From Acinetobacter sp. SFB (GTDB lineage: Bacteria > Pseudomonadota > Gammaproteobacteria > Pseudomonadales > Moraxellaceae): a stretch of DNA of 64,000 nucleotides. Location of the stretch: positions 186,001-250,000 of the forward strand of contig NZ_LSZH01000001.1 in the NCBI RefSeq assembly GCF_001647545.1, written 5' to 3'. The notes beneath the pieces were generated by a model. It ran no database searches. It had not been told where the DNA came from and worked only from the letters and a program-made list of their open reading frames with translations. Positions 1-9,967 of the stretch are shown piece by piece; position 1 is the stretch's first letter, and each line of letters begins with the position of its first letter. The position numbers and the translations under genes are program-made.

Positions 1-1
1 G

Positions 2-1546
<1,545 letters not shown>

Positions 1547-1567
1547 TAGATTGAATTGATTTAAAAG

Positions 1568-1594
1568 AAACCCGTCTTTATGGCGGGTTTTTTA
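1568..1594 (+). terminator. Rho-independent terminator after cysN
   Basis: Short GC hairpin (ACCCG / CGGGT arms) followed by a run of six T, starting about 20 bases after the cysN stop codon. Confidence 0.8.
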
Positions 1595-1693
1595 TTGGAA
1601 GAAGTTTAGCTGTATAAATAACACACAGTCATTTGAAAGTTGAATTTTCACTTAAATTACTTCTCGATACAATATAAATATTGAGGGGTGTTT

Positions 1694-1966
1694 ATGAAAA
1701 AATTATTTATTTTAATGGGGTTGTGTTTAGCTTTCGGAGTTGAAGCCAAACAAAATAGTGAAAGTACAGAGGTGATTAAGCAGAAAATTATTCAGCAGTC
1801 GATTGACAATTATCCAGGAAATTGTCCCTGTCCTTATAACTTTGCAAGAAACGGCAGTCGTTGTGGTAAACGTAGTGCATATAATCGAGCAGGAGGTTAT
1901 ACACCGATTTGCTATCCTGAAGATGTGAGTGATCGGATGCTGAAGGAATATAAAGAACGAGGATAA
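1694..1966 (+). CDS. Small secreted protein with CPCPYN...CGKRSAY motif
   Basis: A 90-residue protein of unknown function. The ATG is preceded by GAGGGG with good spacing; a GTG two codons upstream is less likely. Residues 1-18 form a typical signal peptide (KK, then LFILMGLCLAFG, then VEA), so the mature part should be periplasmic or secreted. The mature part carries NCPCPYNFARNGSRCGKRSAY and a later GGYTPICYPEDV, with four cysteines that could form disulfides. I recall this Cys/RSAY pattern from small uncharacterised proteins scattered across proteobacteria, but cannot name a function. It stands alone between the cysN terminator and a decayed region. Confidence 0.75.
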   Translation: MKKLFILMGLCLAFGVEAKQNSESTEVIKQKIIQQSIDNYPGNCPCPYNFARNGSRCGKRSAYNRAGGYTPICYPEDVSDRMLKEYKERG

Positions 1967-2347
1967 GTCTTGATTCAATTTAAAATATAAAAAATAGAGA
2001 ACTAAGAAAAATGTTATTTTTAATTTGGGTGGTTTAATTAAGAAGCAGAGGAAGAGGGGCGTATTTTATAAGAACACTTTAGAGGAATATAATTCATCTC
2101 TTACTGATTTGATTATTTGTATTTATTTGCAAATAAATTAATTGAAATTGAGCATACATTAAAAAAAGGTTTCCTCACCATATATATGAGGATTGGGATA
2201 TTCGCTGAATTATTCCCTTGTAAAATATGAGACTAAATACCGAATCAAAAATTATTTAATAGATTTTGATTCAATAATATTTTTAATTTTTCAGATAAGT
2301 TTTTGAAATTATTACATATTAAATAGATTTGTTATTTAATGTTTAAT
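1967..2347. other. AT-rich intergenic stretch, no gene recognised
   Basis: Very AT-rich sequence with frequent stops in all frames. I see no convincing coding region, RNA or repeat here. It leads into a stretch with broken coding fragments. Confidence 0.6.
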
Positions 2348-2747
2348 ATGCAAAAAATTACAAATAATGTTATTCATTTCTTAGGTGGCTTCTTTGAAGG
2401 ATTAAATGATAAAAATTTTACCCTATATCCAAGCGATGACTTTAAAGTGATTAGCTTTCGTAAGAATAACGTCTTGAATTCATAAGTTAAATGTAGTGAT
2501 CATATCACTGGAGTTTATCGGACTATTCAGCAAAATTAACAGGTGAAGTTAAAAAATTAAAAGATAATTTTGCTAATGATATAAATGAGAATGCTATAAA
2601 AAAGGAATTAAACCTGAAAAAGAAAATTACTAAAAATAAATGAATTTAAGATGGAACTTATTTGAATCAGAGACTGTAGATATTATCCTTAGACCAATAA
2701 AATCAAATGAAGAAATTGTAAGAGTAATGAAAAAAGTATTTGAGTGA
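2348..2747 (+). pseudogene. Decayed coding fragments of an unrecognised AT-rich gene
   Basis: Three short coding-like pieces follow each other on the same strand and are separated by stops or frame changes. The first is a 45-codon frame from ATG 2348 to a TAA at 2483 (starts MQKITNNVIHFLGGFFEG). The second, around 2516-2643, reads LSDYSAKLTGEVKKLKDNF and ends in a lysine-rich tail. The third, ending at 2747, reads ETVDIILRPIKSNEEIVRV. Their similar amino-acid texture suggests remains of one or two genes rather than intact small proteins. The family is not recognised. The first piece could still be an intact small ORF. Confidence 0.4.
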
Positions 2748-2868
2748 TTAAAGATAACGTGGAGGAACCAATGAAAGCTCTAGACTTAAAAATCTAATTT
2801 TAATCATTGAAAGATTTTAACAAGAGATGTTAAGATATATCTTAGTTAATCTTAAGAGGGATCATCAC

Positions 2869-3378
2869 TTGCTAAATGCTGAACTGATTACAGGCATTGA
2901 GAGTACTGAAAAACCACGCAAACGCCTGTTTGAAGCAGGGCATATGAAGCTGTTAGTGCTTCATCTTGTTTCTCATGCACCTAAGTTTAGCTACGATATT
3001 ATCAAAGAAGTGGGTGATATTGTCGGCTGTGGATATACACCTAGCACAGGTACAATCTATCCAACGCTAAACTATCTAGAAGAGCATCAATATATCGGCT
3101 CAGAAATCACTGCGTCTGACCGTAAGCAATATAGTGTTACATCTGAAGGGATAGAGCATCTAGAAGCAGAACAAGCCACTGTAGAGAAAATCCTGTGCCG
3201 TTTCGATACGCGCAAGCAAATCCATAACAATGAACAGTATTTAGATATCAAGCGGGCGATGGAAAACCTCAAGGCTGCGCTTCGACTCAAGATCCAGCAT
3301 AGTGGACTTAACCCGGAACAAATTAGACAAATTGCAGAACAGATTGATCAAGCAGCGGTCAATATTGCACGTTTATAA
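2869..3378 (+). CDS. PadR-family transcriptional regulator
   Basis: Cytoplasmic winged-helix DNA-binding protein. The PadR pattern is clear: HMKLLVLHLVSHAPKFSYDI for helix 1, then GYTPSTGTIYPTLNYLEE for the recognition region, and a C-terminal helical dimerisation segment rich in Lys/Glu/Gln. I place the start at TTG 2869 because AAGAGGG lies 8 bases upstream. The in-frame ATG at 2827 is longer by 14 codons but has AAGAG almost touching it. It lies 34 bases upstream of a DUF2798 gene and may regulate it and itself, as PadR genes often control an adjacent membrane protein. The effector is unknown. Confidence 0.9.
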   Translation: MLNAELITGIESTEKPRKRLFEAGHMKLLVLHLVSHAPKFSYDIIKEVGDIVGCGYTPSTGTIYPTLNYLEEHQYIGSEITASDRKQYSVTSEGIEHLEAEQATVEKILCRFDTRKQIHNNEQYLDIKRAMENLKAALRLKIQHSGLNPEQIRQIAEQIDQAAVNIARL

Positions 3379-3412
3379 TCTACGTTAAAATTCGAACTCT
3401 ATAGGCAACAAA

Positions 3413-3658
3413 ATGAAAAATCTCGCCAAGTTTCACCCTAAACATATGGTATGGCTGATGCCTCTATTTTTATCTGGCATCATGAGTGGCGCAATTTCTT
3501 GTTTTAACATGATTATAAATAAAGGTTTTGGCGATGGATTCTTTGCCTTGTGGCTGCATGCATGGAGTTTATCCTGGCTGATGGCATTTCCATTGATTCT
3601 CATGGTGCTGCCTTTGGTTCGTCGTTTCCTTATGTTATTTATGGCTAAACCAAATTAA
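3413..3658 (+). CDS. DUF2798 family small membrane protein
   Basis: An 81-residue inner-membrane protein with two predicted transmembrane helices: MPLFLSGIMSGAISCFNMII near the N-terminus and the FFALWLHAWSLSWLMAFPLI/LMVLPLV region after it. The W-x3-W-x3-FP pattern and final arginine pair (VRRFL) are typical of DUF2798. Function is not known for this family. It follows the PadR regulator closely and the two probably form one transcription unit. Confidence 0.85.
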   Translation: MKNLAKFHPKHMVWLMPLFLSGIMSGAISCFNMIINKGFGDGFFALWLHAWSLSWLMAFPLILMVLPLVRRFLMLFMAKPN

Positions 3659-3795
3659 ACCGGCATCTTGGGGTATTTCTCTAGATGATGCTAGGCTCTC
3701 AGACATAAGCAGGAGTTGGCTTCAAAGCGCAGATGAACTATGTTGAAATAAATCGCAGATAGATAAATAGTTAATAAATTGAAAGGGAAGAAATC

Positions 3796-4788
3796 ATGTC
3801 ACAAACCAATATGCAGCAAGTCATTATCACGGAACCGGGCGGGGTGGATAAACTTGCCTATGAAACTGTTGCAGTACCAACAGCAAAAGCAGATGAAGTT
3901 TTGGTGAAAGTCCATGCTTTTGGTATTAACCGCCCAGACATCTTGCAACGTCAAGGTTTGTATCCGATGCCTAAAGGCGTGACACCAGTACCCGGTCTTG
4001 AAGTTGCAGGTATTGTTGAGTCTGTAGGTAGCGATGTCACCAAATTTAAAGTCGGAGACAAGGTTTGTGGTTTAACCAATGGTGGCGGTTATGCAGAATA
4101 TTGCGTGGTACCGGAAAGCCAGACTTTAACTATCCCTGAAGGTGTGAGTTTTGTACAGGCAGCAGCTATTCCTGAAACCTTCTTTACCGTGTGGGCCAAC
4201 GTTTTTCAAATGGGTCAAGCAAAAGCCGGGGAAACCGTATTAATTCATGGCGGTACAAGCGGGATTGGTACGACTGCCTTGATGTTGTGTAAATCACTGG
4301 GCATCAAAACTTTTGCAACTGCCGGCTCGGATGACAAAGTTGACGCAATTTCCCATTTGACCACAGGGATTAACTACAAGACTCAAGACTTTGAACAAGT
4401 GATTAATGAGCAAACTGACAATGGCGGTGTCGATGTCATTTTAGATATGGTCGGTGCGCCATATTTAGAACGTAACCTGAATTTGTTACGCCGTGATGGT
4501 CGTCTGGTCTATATTGCTTTCTTGGGTGGGCGCAAAGCCAAAGAGATCAATCTTGGTCCAATCATGATGAAGCGTTTGACCATTACTGGCTCAACCATGC
4601 GTGCGCGTAGCACTGCTGAAAAAGCGGAAATTGCGCAAGGCTTGCAAGAAACCGTTGCGCCATTATGGGCAAAAGGTGAATGTTTACCCATGATTTATAA
4701 AACATTTAAGTTTGATCAGATTCAAGATGCGCATGCCGCTATGGATACCGGTGAGCATGTTGGAAAAATTGTGGTGGAAATCATCTAA
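3796..4788 (+). CDS. NAD(P)H quinone oxidoreductase, PIG3/zeta-crystallin type
   Basis: Zinc-free medium-chain reductase of 330 residues expected to reduce quinones with NADPH in the cytoplasm. The N-terminal GroES-like domain carries the PIG3-type stretch GINRPDILQRQGLYP and LEVAGIVESVG. The nucleotide-binding motif is HGGTSGIGTTALML, of the GxSGxG form used by NADPH quinone reductases. No structural or catalytic zinc ligand set is present. The start ATG has GAAAGGGAAG upstream. The gene is monocistronic, with its own terminator. Substrate is not determined; quinones or reactive aldehydes are the usual guesses. Confidence 0.92.
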   Translation: MSQTNMQQVIITEPGGVDKLAYETVAVPTAKADEVLVKVHAFGINRPDILQRQGLYPMPKGVTPVPGLEVAGIVESVGSDVTKFKVGDKVCGLTNGGGYAEYCVVPESQTLTIPEGVSFVQAAAIPETFFTVWANVFQMGQAKAGETVLIHGGTSGIGTTALMLCKSLGIKTFATAGSDDKVDAISHLTTGINYKTQDFEQVINEQTDNGGVDVILDMVGAPYLERNLNLLRRDGRLVYIAFLGGRKAKEINLGPIMMKRLTITGSTMRARSTAEKAEIAQGLQETVAPLWAKGECLPMIYKTFKFDQIQDAHAAMDTGEHVGKIVVEII

Positions 4789-4806
4789 CTATTCCACCTT
4801 TAAATA

Positions 4807-4836
4807 AAAAAGCCAACACTTGTTGGCTTTTTTTTG
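4807..4836 (+). terminator. Rho-independent terminator after quinone oxidoreductase
   Basis: Hairpin AAAAGCCAACA / TGTTGGCTTTT followed by more T residues, immediately after the stop codon. Confidence 0.9.
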
Positions 4837-5017
4837 CATGCAATAAGATAAATAATTTAAATTAAGTGATTAAAAACAGTAAATAAGTTTTAAAAAATGG
4901 TCAAAGATGCCAAACATTTGACACAACCTGTCAAAACTGAGGAGTAAATTGGTACTTAATTTAAATCTGACCAAATTGATTGGTTTTGATTGAATATTCA
5001 CAAAATAAAGGGAATAT

Positions 5018-5257
5018 ATGATGAAAATATTATCAGCTCCATATACCCATGCCCACAGTTTTCGTGCCTTAAAACGCCTACATAAAGCCATTATTTGTAA
5101 TCAGATATTACATTCCGATCTGCATAAGCTTTATCAAGCCATGCTTCATTTGGAACGTTATGTAGAACGCTTAAACCGTAAACGTTATAAAAAAACTATC
5201 CAGCGCTTGATGTTAAATCATGAGTTAAAGTCACTCTATTCTATTAGCCTTAAGTAG
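5018..5257 (+). CDS. Hypothetical basic protein
   Basis: A 79-residue protein rich in Lys, Arg, His and Leu with no signal peptide and no membrane helix; predicted to be mostly helical. ATG 5018 (or the next codon, 5021) is preceded by AAAGGG at suitable spacing. I do not recognise the family. The helical basic nature would fit a nucleic-acid- or ribosome-associated protein, but that is only a guess. It sits alone between the terminator of the quinone reductase and the WYL regulator. Confidence 0.6.
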   Translation: MMKILSAPYTHAHSFRALKRLHKAIICNQILHSDLHKLYQAMLHLERYVERLNRKRYKKTIQRLMLNHELKSLYSISLK

Positions 5258-5364
5258 AATTAAATATTTGAAATATTATTTTTATTAGTCGGTATAATTT
5301 TTTCATAATTTAAAAATCTTGAACATTTTATGCAGTGTGCTGTAAAAGTACAAAGAGGGGATTT

Positions 5365-6267
5365 ATGAAGGTTAATCCTTCAACGCATGAGCGTCTTGCG
5401 GAACGGTTGGCATGTATTTTAACTAAATTAAATGTAGGGCATCAGTTAAGTGTACAGGAGCTGGCGCGTGAGTTTCAGGTTAGTAACAGAACTATTGATC
5501 GTGATTTTGACAGGCTAAATTCCTATCTCCCTTTAATGCAGGATGCGAAAACAAAAAAATTCTATCTAGAGTCTTCTTATCTGGGTCGTTTCCAATTACA
5601 GGATATTAAAAATTTTGCCCAGTTGTCGGGAATTAATGAGCTTTATCCGTCTTTGGATATCTCCTTTCTAAGAGAGTTATTTGCTGATCGCGCCAATCTG
5701 GTCTTCTCTGCCAAAGGCTACAACTTTGAAGATGCAACGCAGTATGCTGAACACTTTAAGGTACTGACGGGAAGTATTCAAAAAAGACAGCAAATTGCCT
5801 TGTTTTACAGGGATCAAATGCGGGTTGTAAAACCGTATCGATTAATTCATCACATGGGTAACTGGTATTTGGCGGCTGTACGCAAGCAGGAGCTGCGTGT
5901 TTACCGTCTTGGTCGTATTGATAAAATTATTTCTAGCCATCGGCTTGTACAATTCGAACATGATCAGGCTGTGCTGCAGCAATTAAAAGATGAAGATGGG
6001 ATTTGGTTTCAGCATGAAAAACAGGAAGTGATTTTATCTGTCCACCCCGATGTGGCAATTTATTTTAAACAACGCCGGATTTTTCCGGAACAGGTGATTT
6101 TGGATGAATCGGCAACAGGAGAGTTGCTGATTAGTTGTCAGATTCGGCATCAGAAAGAGTTAAATCCACTGGTACGTTACTGGATTCCTCATCTAAAAAT
6201 TGTTAAACCTGAACATTTACAGCAAGAGCTGGACAATAGCTTGCAAGGTTATTTGAAGGGAGCTTAA
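5365..6267 (+). CDS. HTH + WYL-domain transcriptional regulator
   Basis: A 300-residue cytoplasmic regulator. Residues about 5-60 form a DeoR-type helix-turn-helix (LAREFQVSNRTIDRDFDRLN). A central WYL region contains KPYRLIHHMGNWYLAAVRKQ and YRLGRI, and a WCX-like C-terminal part follows. WYL domains bind nucleic-acid or nucleotide ligands and often control phage-defence or DNA-damage genes, but no such genes are adjacent here. The start was chosen at ATG 5365 because of the AGAGGGG 6 bases upstream. It ends 100 bases before the tRNA genes and shares a bidirectional terminator with them. Confidence 0.9.
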   Translation: MKVNPSTHERLAERLACILTKLNVGHQLSVQELAREFQVSNRTIDRDFDRLNSYLPLMQDAKTKKFYLESSYLGRFQLQDIKNFAQLSGINELYPSLDISFLRELFADRANLVFSAKGYNFEDATQYAEHFKVLTGSIQKRQQIALFYRDQMRVVKPYRLIHHMGNWYLAAVRKQELRVYRLGRIDKIISSHRLVQFEHDQAVLQQLKDEDGIWFQHEKQEVILSVHPDVAIYFKQRRIFPEQVILDESATGELLISCQIRHQKELNPLVRYWIPHLKIVKPEHLQQELDNSLQGYLKGA

Positions 6268-6321
6268 GCAAAATAACTAAAAAATTTAATAGACATAATT
6301 CTGGGATAAATTCCAGACATA

Positions 6322-6350
6322 AAAAAACCAGCATAAAGCTGGATTTTTTA
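6322..6350. terminator. Bidirectional terminator between WYL regulator and tRNA genes
   Basis: Hairpin with arms ACCAGC / GCTGGA flanked by A-runs and T-runs on both sides. It can end transcription from the regulator on the plus strand and from the tRNA genes on the minus strand. Confidence 0.8.
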
Positions 6351-6376
6351 TTGCACCATTTTAAGAAGTATTAAAA

Positions 6377-6462
6377 TGGTGCCCGAGGCCAGACTCGAAC
6401 TGGCACGCTTTGTGGGCGGGGGATTTTAAATCCCCTGTGTCTACCGATTTCACCACTCGGGC
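6377..6462 (-). tRNA. tRNA-Leu (anticodon UAA)
   Basis: On the minus strand the 86-base sequence begins GCCCGAG and ends CTCGGGC plus discriminator A and an encoded CCA. The anticodon arm reads GGGGATTTAAAATCCCC with anticodon TAA, nearly identical to enterobacterial tRNA-Leu(UAA). A long variable arm is present, and the T-loop GTTCGAGTC is recognisable. It is 12 bases downstream of tRNA-Cys and is very likely cotranscribed. Confidence 0.97.
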
Positions 6463-6474
6463 ATTTTACAAGAT

Positions 6475-6548
6475 TGGAGGCGGAGGTCGGAATCGAACCG
6501 GCGTACACGGAGTTGCAGTCCGCTGCATGACCACTCTGCCACCCCGCC
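6475..6548 (-). tRNA. tRNA-Cys (anticodon GCA)
   Basis: On the minus strand the 74-base sequence starts GGCGGGGT and ends in the matching acceptor arm with discriminator T and encoded CCA. The anticodon arm contains GGACTGCAACTCC with anticodon GCA, and the T-arm contains GGTTCGATTCC. It precedes tRNA-Leu in the same unit. Confidence 0.97.
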
Positions 6549-6701
6549 ATCTCTTGGTGATGCACATATTAGCAATCTTTGAAAAAAAAACAATACTATA
6601 AATAGTGTATATGCACATAAAATCGGCATATAGAATAAAATTGGCTAAATAATCATGTATTATTTGCAAAATTGATTCATATCAACACTTGGAGATGTGC
6701 C

Positions 6702-7550
6702 GTGGCATTAGTTTTAGATGGTCGTGCATTGGCGAAGCAAATTGAAGCTGACTTGTTAACTCGCGTTGAAGCGTTAAAAGCGAAAACAAATCGTACCCCT
6801 ATTCTTGCGACTATTTTGGTAGGTGATGATGGTGCATCTGCAACTTATGTACGGATGAAAGGCAATGCTTGCCGCCGTGTCGGTATGGATTCGTTAAAAG
6901 TCGAATTAGGCACAGACACTACGACTGAACAGTTACTGGCTGAAATTGAAAAATTAAATGCCAATCCGGATGTTCACGGTATTTTGTTGCAACACCCGGT
7001 ACCAGAACAAATTGATGAGCGCGCATGTTTCGATGCGATCTCTCTTGCAAAAGATGTAGACGGTGTAACTTGCCTTGGCTTTGGTCGTATGGCCATGGGC
7101 GAAGCAGCGTATGGTTCTGCAACACCAGCAGGCATCATGACTATTTTGAAAGAAAACAACATTGAAATTGCAGGTAAGCATGCAGTTGTTGTTGGCCGTT
7201 CTGCAATTTTGGGTAAACCGATGGCAGCAATGCTGCTTGAAGCAAATGCAACCGTAACGATTTGCCATTCACGCACACAAAATTTAGCTGACTTTGTGAA
7301 ACAAGCAGATATCATTGTGGGTGCGGTAGGTAAAGCGGAATTGATCCAAAAAGACTGGATTAAACAAGGGGCCGTGGTTGTAGATGCAGGTTTCCATCCA
7401 CGTGATGGCGGCGGTGTCGGTGATATCCAACTTGCAGGTATTGAAGAAGTTGCTTCTGCGTATACACCTGTTCCAGGTGGTGTAGGTCCAATGACCATTA
7501 CCACTTTAATTCGTCAAACGGTTGAAGCTGCTGAAAAAGCTTTAGGTTAA
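6702..7550 (+). CDS. folD: Bifunctional methylenetetrahydrofolate dehydrogenase/cyclohydrolase FolD
   Basis: Cytoplasmic enzyme of one-carbon metabolism interconverting 5,10-methylene-THF, 5,10-methenyl-THF and 10-formyl-THF with NADP. Recognisable parts are the catalytic YVRMK (the lysine needed for cyclohydrolase activity), GILLQHPVP, the Rossmann motif [14 protein letters not shown], and the C-terminal signature [10 protein letters not shown] choose GTG 6702 because GGAG lies 7 bases upstream and the product starts with [11 protein letters not shown], as in the family (282 residues). The gene is divergent from the tRNA pair. Confidence 0.97.
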   Translation: MALVLDGRALAKQIEADLLTRVEALKAKTNRTPILATILVGDDGASATYVRMKGNACRRVGMDSLKVELGTDTTTEQLLAEIEKLNANPDVHGILLQHPVPEQIDERACFDAISLAKDVDGVTCLGFGRMAMGEAAYGSATPAGIMTILKENNIEIAGKHAVVVGRSAILGKPMAAMLLEANATVTICHSRTQNLADFVKQADIIVGAVGKAELIQKDWIKQGAVVVDAGFHPRDGGGVGDIQLAGIEEVASAYTPVPGGVGPMTITTLIRQTVEAAEKALG

Positions 7551-7886
7551 TACCTTATTATATTTAAATAAAAGCTATGTGAATTTAAAATTTGCATGGT
7601 TTTTATTTTATATGAAGGTTAATAATCATCAATATGATGGTGTTTTTTCATTATAAATTTAGTTATTTGGAATCACCTTTGGTTCGGCCTACTTTTGTTT
7701 CGGCAAAAGTAGGCAAAACTATGGTCATCTACAAAACTCGTCAAATAATATGAGAAAATTATTTATCGCAGAAACATTATCTTTTATATAGCGTCATGTC
7801 TCGGACAGTTGTGGATGACGACGGCACGTATCGTATCGTATCAAGGGTTAAAGACTTACTCTGCTTTAACAAAGGTTAAATTTTTA
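7551..7886. other. Intergenic region between folD and methyltransferase
   Basis: 336 bases without an obvious gene. Besides an AT-rich part it holds the palindromic element listed separately. AAAGG before ATG 7887 is the likely ribosome binding site for the next gene. Confidence 0.6.
7687..7714. repeat. REP-like palindrome
   Basis: A perfect 11-bp inverted repeat, GCCTACTTTTG / CAAAAGTAGGC, around a 6-base loop (TTTCGG). The sequence is more GC-rich than its surroundings and lies outside coding sequence. Palindromes with a CTACTTTT / AAAAGTAG core are, to my recollection, repeated many times in Moraxellaceae genomes. Only one copy is seen in this window, so repetition is not shown here. There is no T-run, which argues against a simple terminator. 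Confidence 0.6.
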
Positions 7887-8555
7887 ATGAGCTGTACATT
7901 GCAATTTTCTAAAGCACCTAAACATTTAATTCAAGCTTTGCATGAAGTGATTCCCGGTTGTGAACTGATGGCGCAGCAATTGCCTGAAACGCCAATTTCA
8001 CTGTGGCTGATTCCACCGGTATTTCCTACTGATCGTTTAGATGATGAGGTGATTCGTCGCATCTGGAACGATACACCGTATTGGATTTTTTGTTGGGCAT
8101 CTGGGCTTGCGATGGCGCAGTGGCTGCTTGCAGAGCCGCATCACGTTAAAGACAAGGTTGTACTCGACTTTGGTGCAGGATCGGGCGTAGTGGCGATTGC
8201 AGCGAAAATGGCAGGGGCTAAACGTGTCATTTGTTGTGATATCGATAGCGTTAGTTTGGATGCTTGTCGTGCCAATGCAGAATTGAATGGTATAGAGCTT
8301 GAATATCTGGACGACTTGTATAAAGCAGAGCAGGTAGATGTGCTATTAGCAGCAGATGTGCTTTATGATCAATGCAACCGTTTTTTCTTGGATGAGTTTT
8401 TAAAATTTGCACCCGAGGTTTGGGTGGCGGATAGCCGTGTGAAAAACTTCAGTCATCCACAATATCAAAAATTAGATGAACGCAGTGCCACGACTTGGCC
8501 TGATTTGGATGAATCTAAAGAATTTCGTAATGTGAGTTTTTACAAGACGCTGTAA
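7887..8555 (+). CDS. Class I SAM-dependent methyltransferase (EtfB-lysine/COG3897 type)
   Basis: A 222-residue cytoplasmic methyltransferase. SAM-binding motif I is VVLDFGAGSGVVAIAAKMAG, followed by the acidic residue of motif II in VICCDIDSVSLDAC and LLAADVLYDQ as motif IV. The preceding PYWIFCWASGLAMAQWLL region is typical of the nicotinamide-N-methyltransferase-like family that includes electron-transfer-flavoprotein lysine methyltransferase; the substrate here is unknown. Start chosen at ATG 7887 (MSCTLQF) with AAAGG upstream; the longer frame runs back into AT-rich noncoding DNA. A terminator overlaps its stop codon. Confidence 0.85.
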   Translation: MSCTLQFSKAPKHLIQALHEVIPGCELMAQQLPETPISLWLIPPVFPTDRLDDEVIRRIWNDTPYWIFCWASGLAMAQWLLAEPHHVKDKVVLDFGAGSGVVAIAAKMAGAKRVICCDIDSVSLDACRANAELNGIELEYLDDLYKAEQVDVLLAADVLYDQCNRFFLDEFLKFAPEVWVADSRVKNFSHPQYQKLDERSATTWPDLDESKEFRNVSFYKTL

Positions 8556-8571
8556 ACAGCGTCTTTTTATT
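8544..8571 (+). terminator. Terminator overlapping the methyltransferase stop codon
   Basis: Hairpin AAGACGCTG / CAGCGTCTT with a 4-base loop containing the TAA stop, followed by TTTT. Confidence 0.85.
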
Positions 8572-8591
8572 TAATATAGCCTTTAAGTCGA

Positions 8592-9020
8592 TTAAGAACA
8601 AATATAACGAACCACACTTAATGTACTTGGACGAGCCTCTAAAGCTTGGCGAGTTGCCATATCTTCACTATTATACAAATCTGGCGTATTGCTTAAGCTT
8701 ATACTAGTGCGACTTTGACCCAGTTGACGACCATATTGTGGAGTCTGTATTGCTGGATTGGCAATTTCATTTATGCTTAAAATATCTATTTTGTATTGTT
8801 TATTTGAACCTAATACTTTTTGACAAGCACGTTGTAATTTTATCTCATCTACTTGCTGGTTCTTGCGACCTGCCAAAGTATAGGCCAAAGTTGCCGAGTT
8901 AGGTGACTTGCTCTCAACTTGATAGCCTACATTACCATTGTATTGAAGCGGTGTGCTTTGACACGCAGCAAGTCCAAGCGCCATAAAAGCTAAGCCAAGC
9001 AATTTATAGGTATTGTTCAT
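8592..9020 (-). CDS. Small lipoprotein of unknown function
   Basis: 142 residues. The signal peptide (KLLGLAFMALGLAAC) has a lipobox LAAC, so the mature protein should be lipidated at the Cys, probably in the outer membrane. The rest is polar with no repeat or domain I recognise; it ends with VVRYICS. ATG 9020 fits a normal signal peptide; a TTG five codons upstream is possible but less likely. Its 3' end faces the methyltransferase gene. Confidence 0.75.
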   Translation of the reverse strand: MNNTYKLLGLAFMALGLAACQSTPLQYNGNVGYQVESKSPNSATLAYTLAGRKNQQVDEIKLQRACQKVLGSNKQYKIDILSINEIANPAIQTPQYGRQLGQSRTSISLSNTPDLYNSEDMATRQALEARPSTLSVVRYICS

Positions 9021-9104
9021 CTTCAAAAGTTCCAAGCGTTTTTATTGTATTGAGTATGCCATAGGCCTGCTTTTTTAACGATGTAATCAAGGTGTTTATC
9101 CAAT

Positions 9105-9145
9105 AAAAAAGCTTTCCAATTGTGACAACGTGGAAAGCTTTTGTA
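9105..9145. terminator. Bidirectional terminator hairpin
   Basis: Perfect 12-bp inverted repeat AAAAGCTTTCCA / TGGAAAGCTTTT with a 12-base loop, flanked by an A-run on one side. It would end transcription of the decayed MFS gene copy on the minus strand. Confidence 0.75.
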
Positions 9146-9158
9146 GATGACTGTTTAA

Positions 9159-9690
9159 CTAAATTTGCTGGACTGAGTCTTCGCTAATTATGCTGTGTTT
9201 TTTGGTATCTTTCATGAATACGTAGGTAATGAGTGACAAGCCAATCATGAAGGAAATGGAGTACAAGAAGTCATTTTCATGACCGGCATTTTTAAAGTTA
9301 AGCGCAATAAGTTCTGCTGTACGGCCAAATAAAGTATTGGCAATGCCATACGCTTAAGTCACACTCAATGCACGAATGTGTGCAGGGAAGAGTTTCGCTG
9401 TAACTATCGCATTAATTGCAGTGTAGCCCGTAACAATGACCATGCCACTCATCCAAAGCATGAATGCAGTGGTTGGATGAGTGGTAGATCTCACAAGTCA
9501 TTAAAAATTGCAATGGTAAACAATACAACCCAATACTCCAAAGGCGATCATAAGTGGTTTACGAGCAACTTTATCGCGTAGCGTGTTAACGGTAGACTGA
9601 AGCAGTCAATTAAATTATCTGCGAAGCCGCCAAGGATAGATTTGAAACGAGTTTTCTATCAAGCTGCAGAGCGGCAACCTGAGTAGATGA
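9159..9690 (-). pseudogene. Internally deleted pseudogene copy of the KgtP-like MFS transporter
   Basis: Minus-strand sequence encodes pieces clearly related to the intact transporter that starts 278 bases away. An N-terminal piece KTRFKSILGGFADNL matches residues 14-29 (KTRVKSILGGSAGNL). It is joined directly to a piece LRDKVARKPLMIAFGVLG matching LSDKIGRKPIMIAFGVLG near residue 300. A C-terminal piece follows, GYTAINAIVTAKLFPAHIRA, then an in-frame TAA at 9354-9356, then NTLFGRTAELIALNF and FMKDTKKHS. About 260 codons are missing, with additional frameshifts and a stop. A tandem duplication followed by decay is the simplest explanation. Confidence 0.88.
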
Positions 9691-9928
9691 TTCTGTTAGA
9701 ACAATTAATTCTACAAAAGAATATTGGCAAAACACATCCTTTTGAACTCTTCAAGATGCACAAATTTTAAAATATATAATTCATTTTGAGAGATAGAAAT
9801 AAATTTTTACAGGTACGTTACACGCTTATATTTCGTTTTTTCATATAACTGTAGTCTGGGCATTGTTTTAATTTTGACCGTTTAGAAAGTCTAACTCATT
9901 ATTTTTATTCAATAGAACAGTAAATAAA

Positions 9929-9955
9929 AAAGCCTCTCAGAGAGAGGCTTTAAAA
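9929..9955. terminator. Terminator after the KgtP-like transporter
   Basis: Hairpin AAAGCCTCTC / GAGAGGCTTT just beyond the transporter stop codon; read on the minus strand it is followed by T residues. Confidence 0.85.
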
Positions 9956-9967
9956 AATAACGAGAAA

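Noticed and set aside
6371..6669. Open frames over the tRNA pair on both strands
   Set aside because: These are translations of tRNA-Leu and tRNA-Cys sequence.
9378..9581. 67-codon plus-strand frame
   Set aside because: It lies inside the decayed transporter copy read on the opposite strand.
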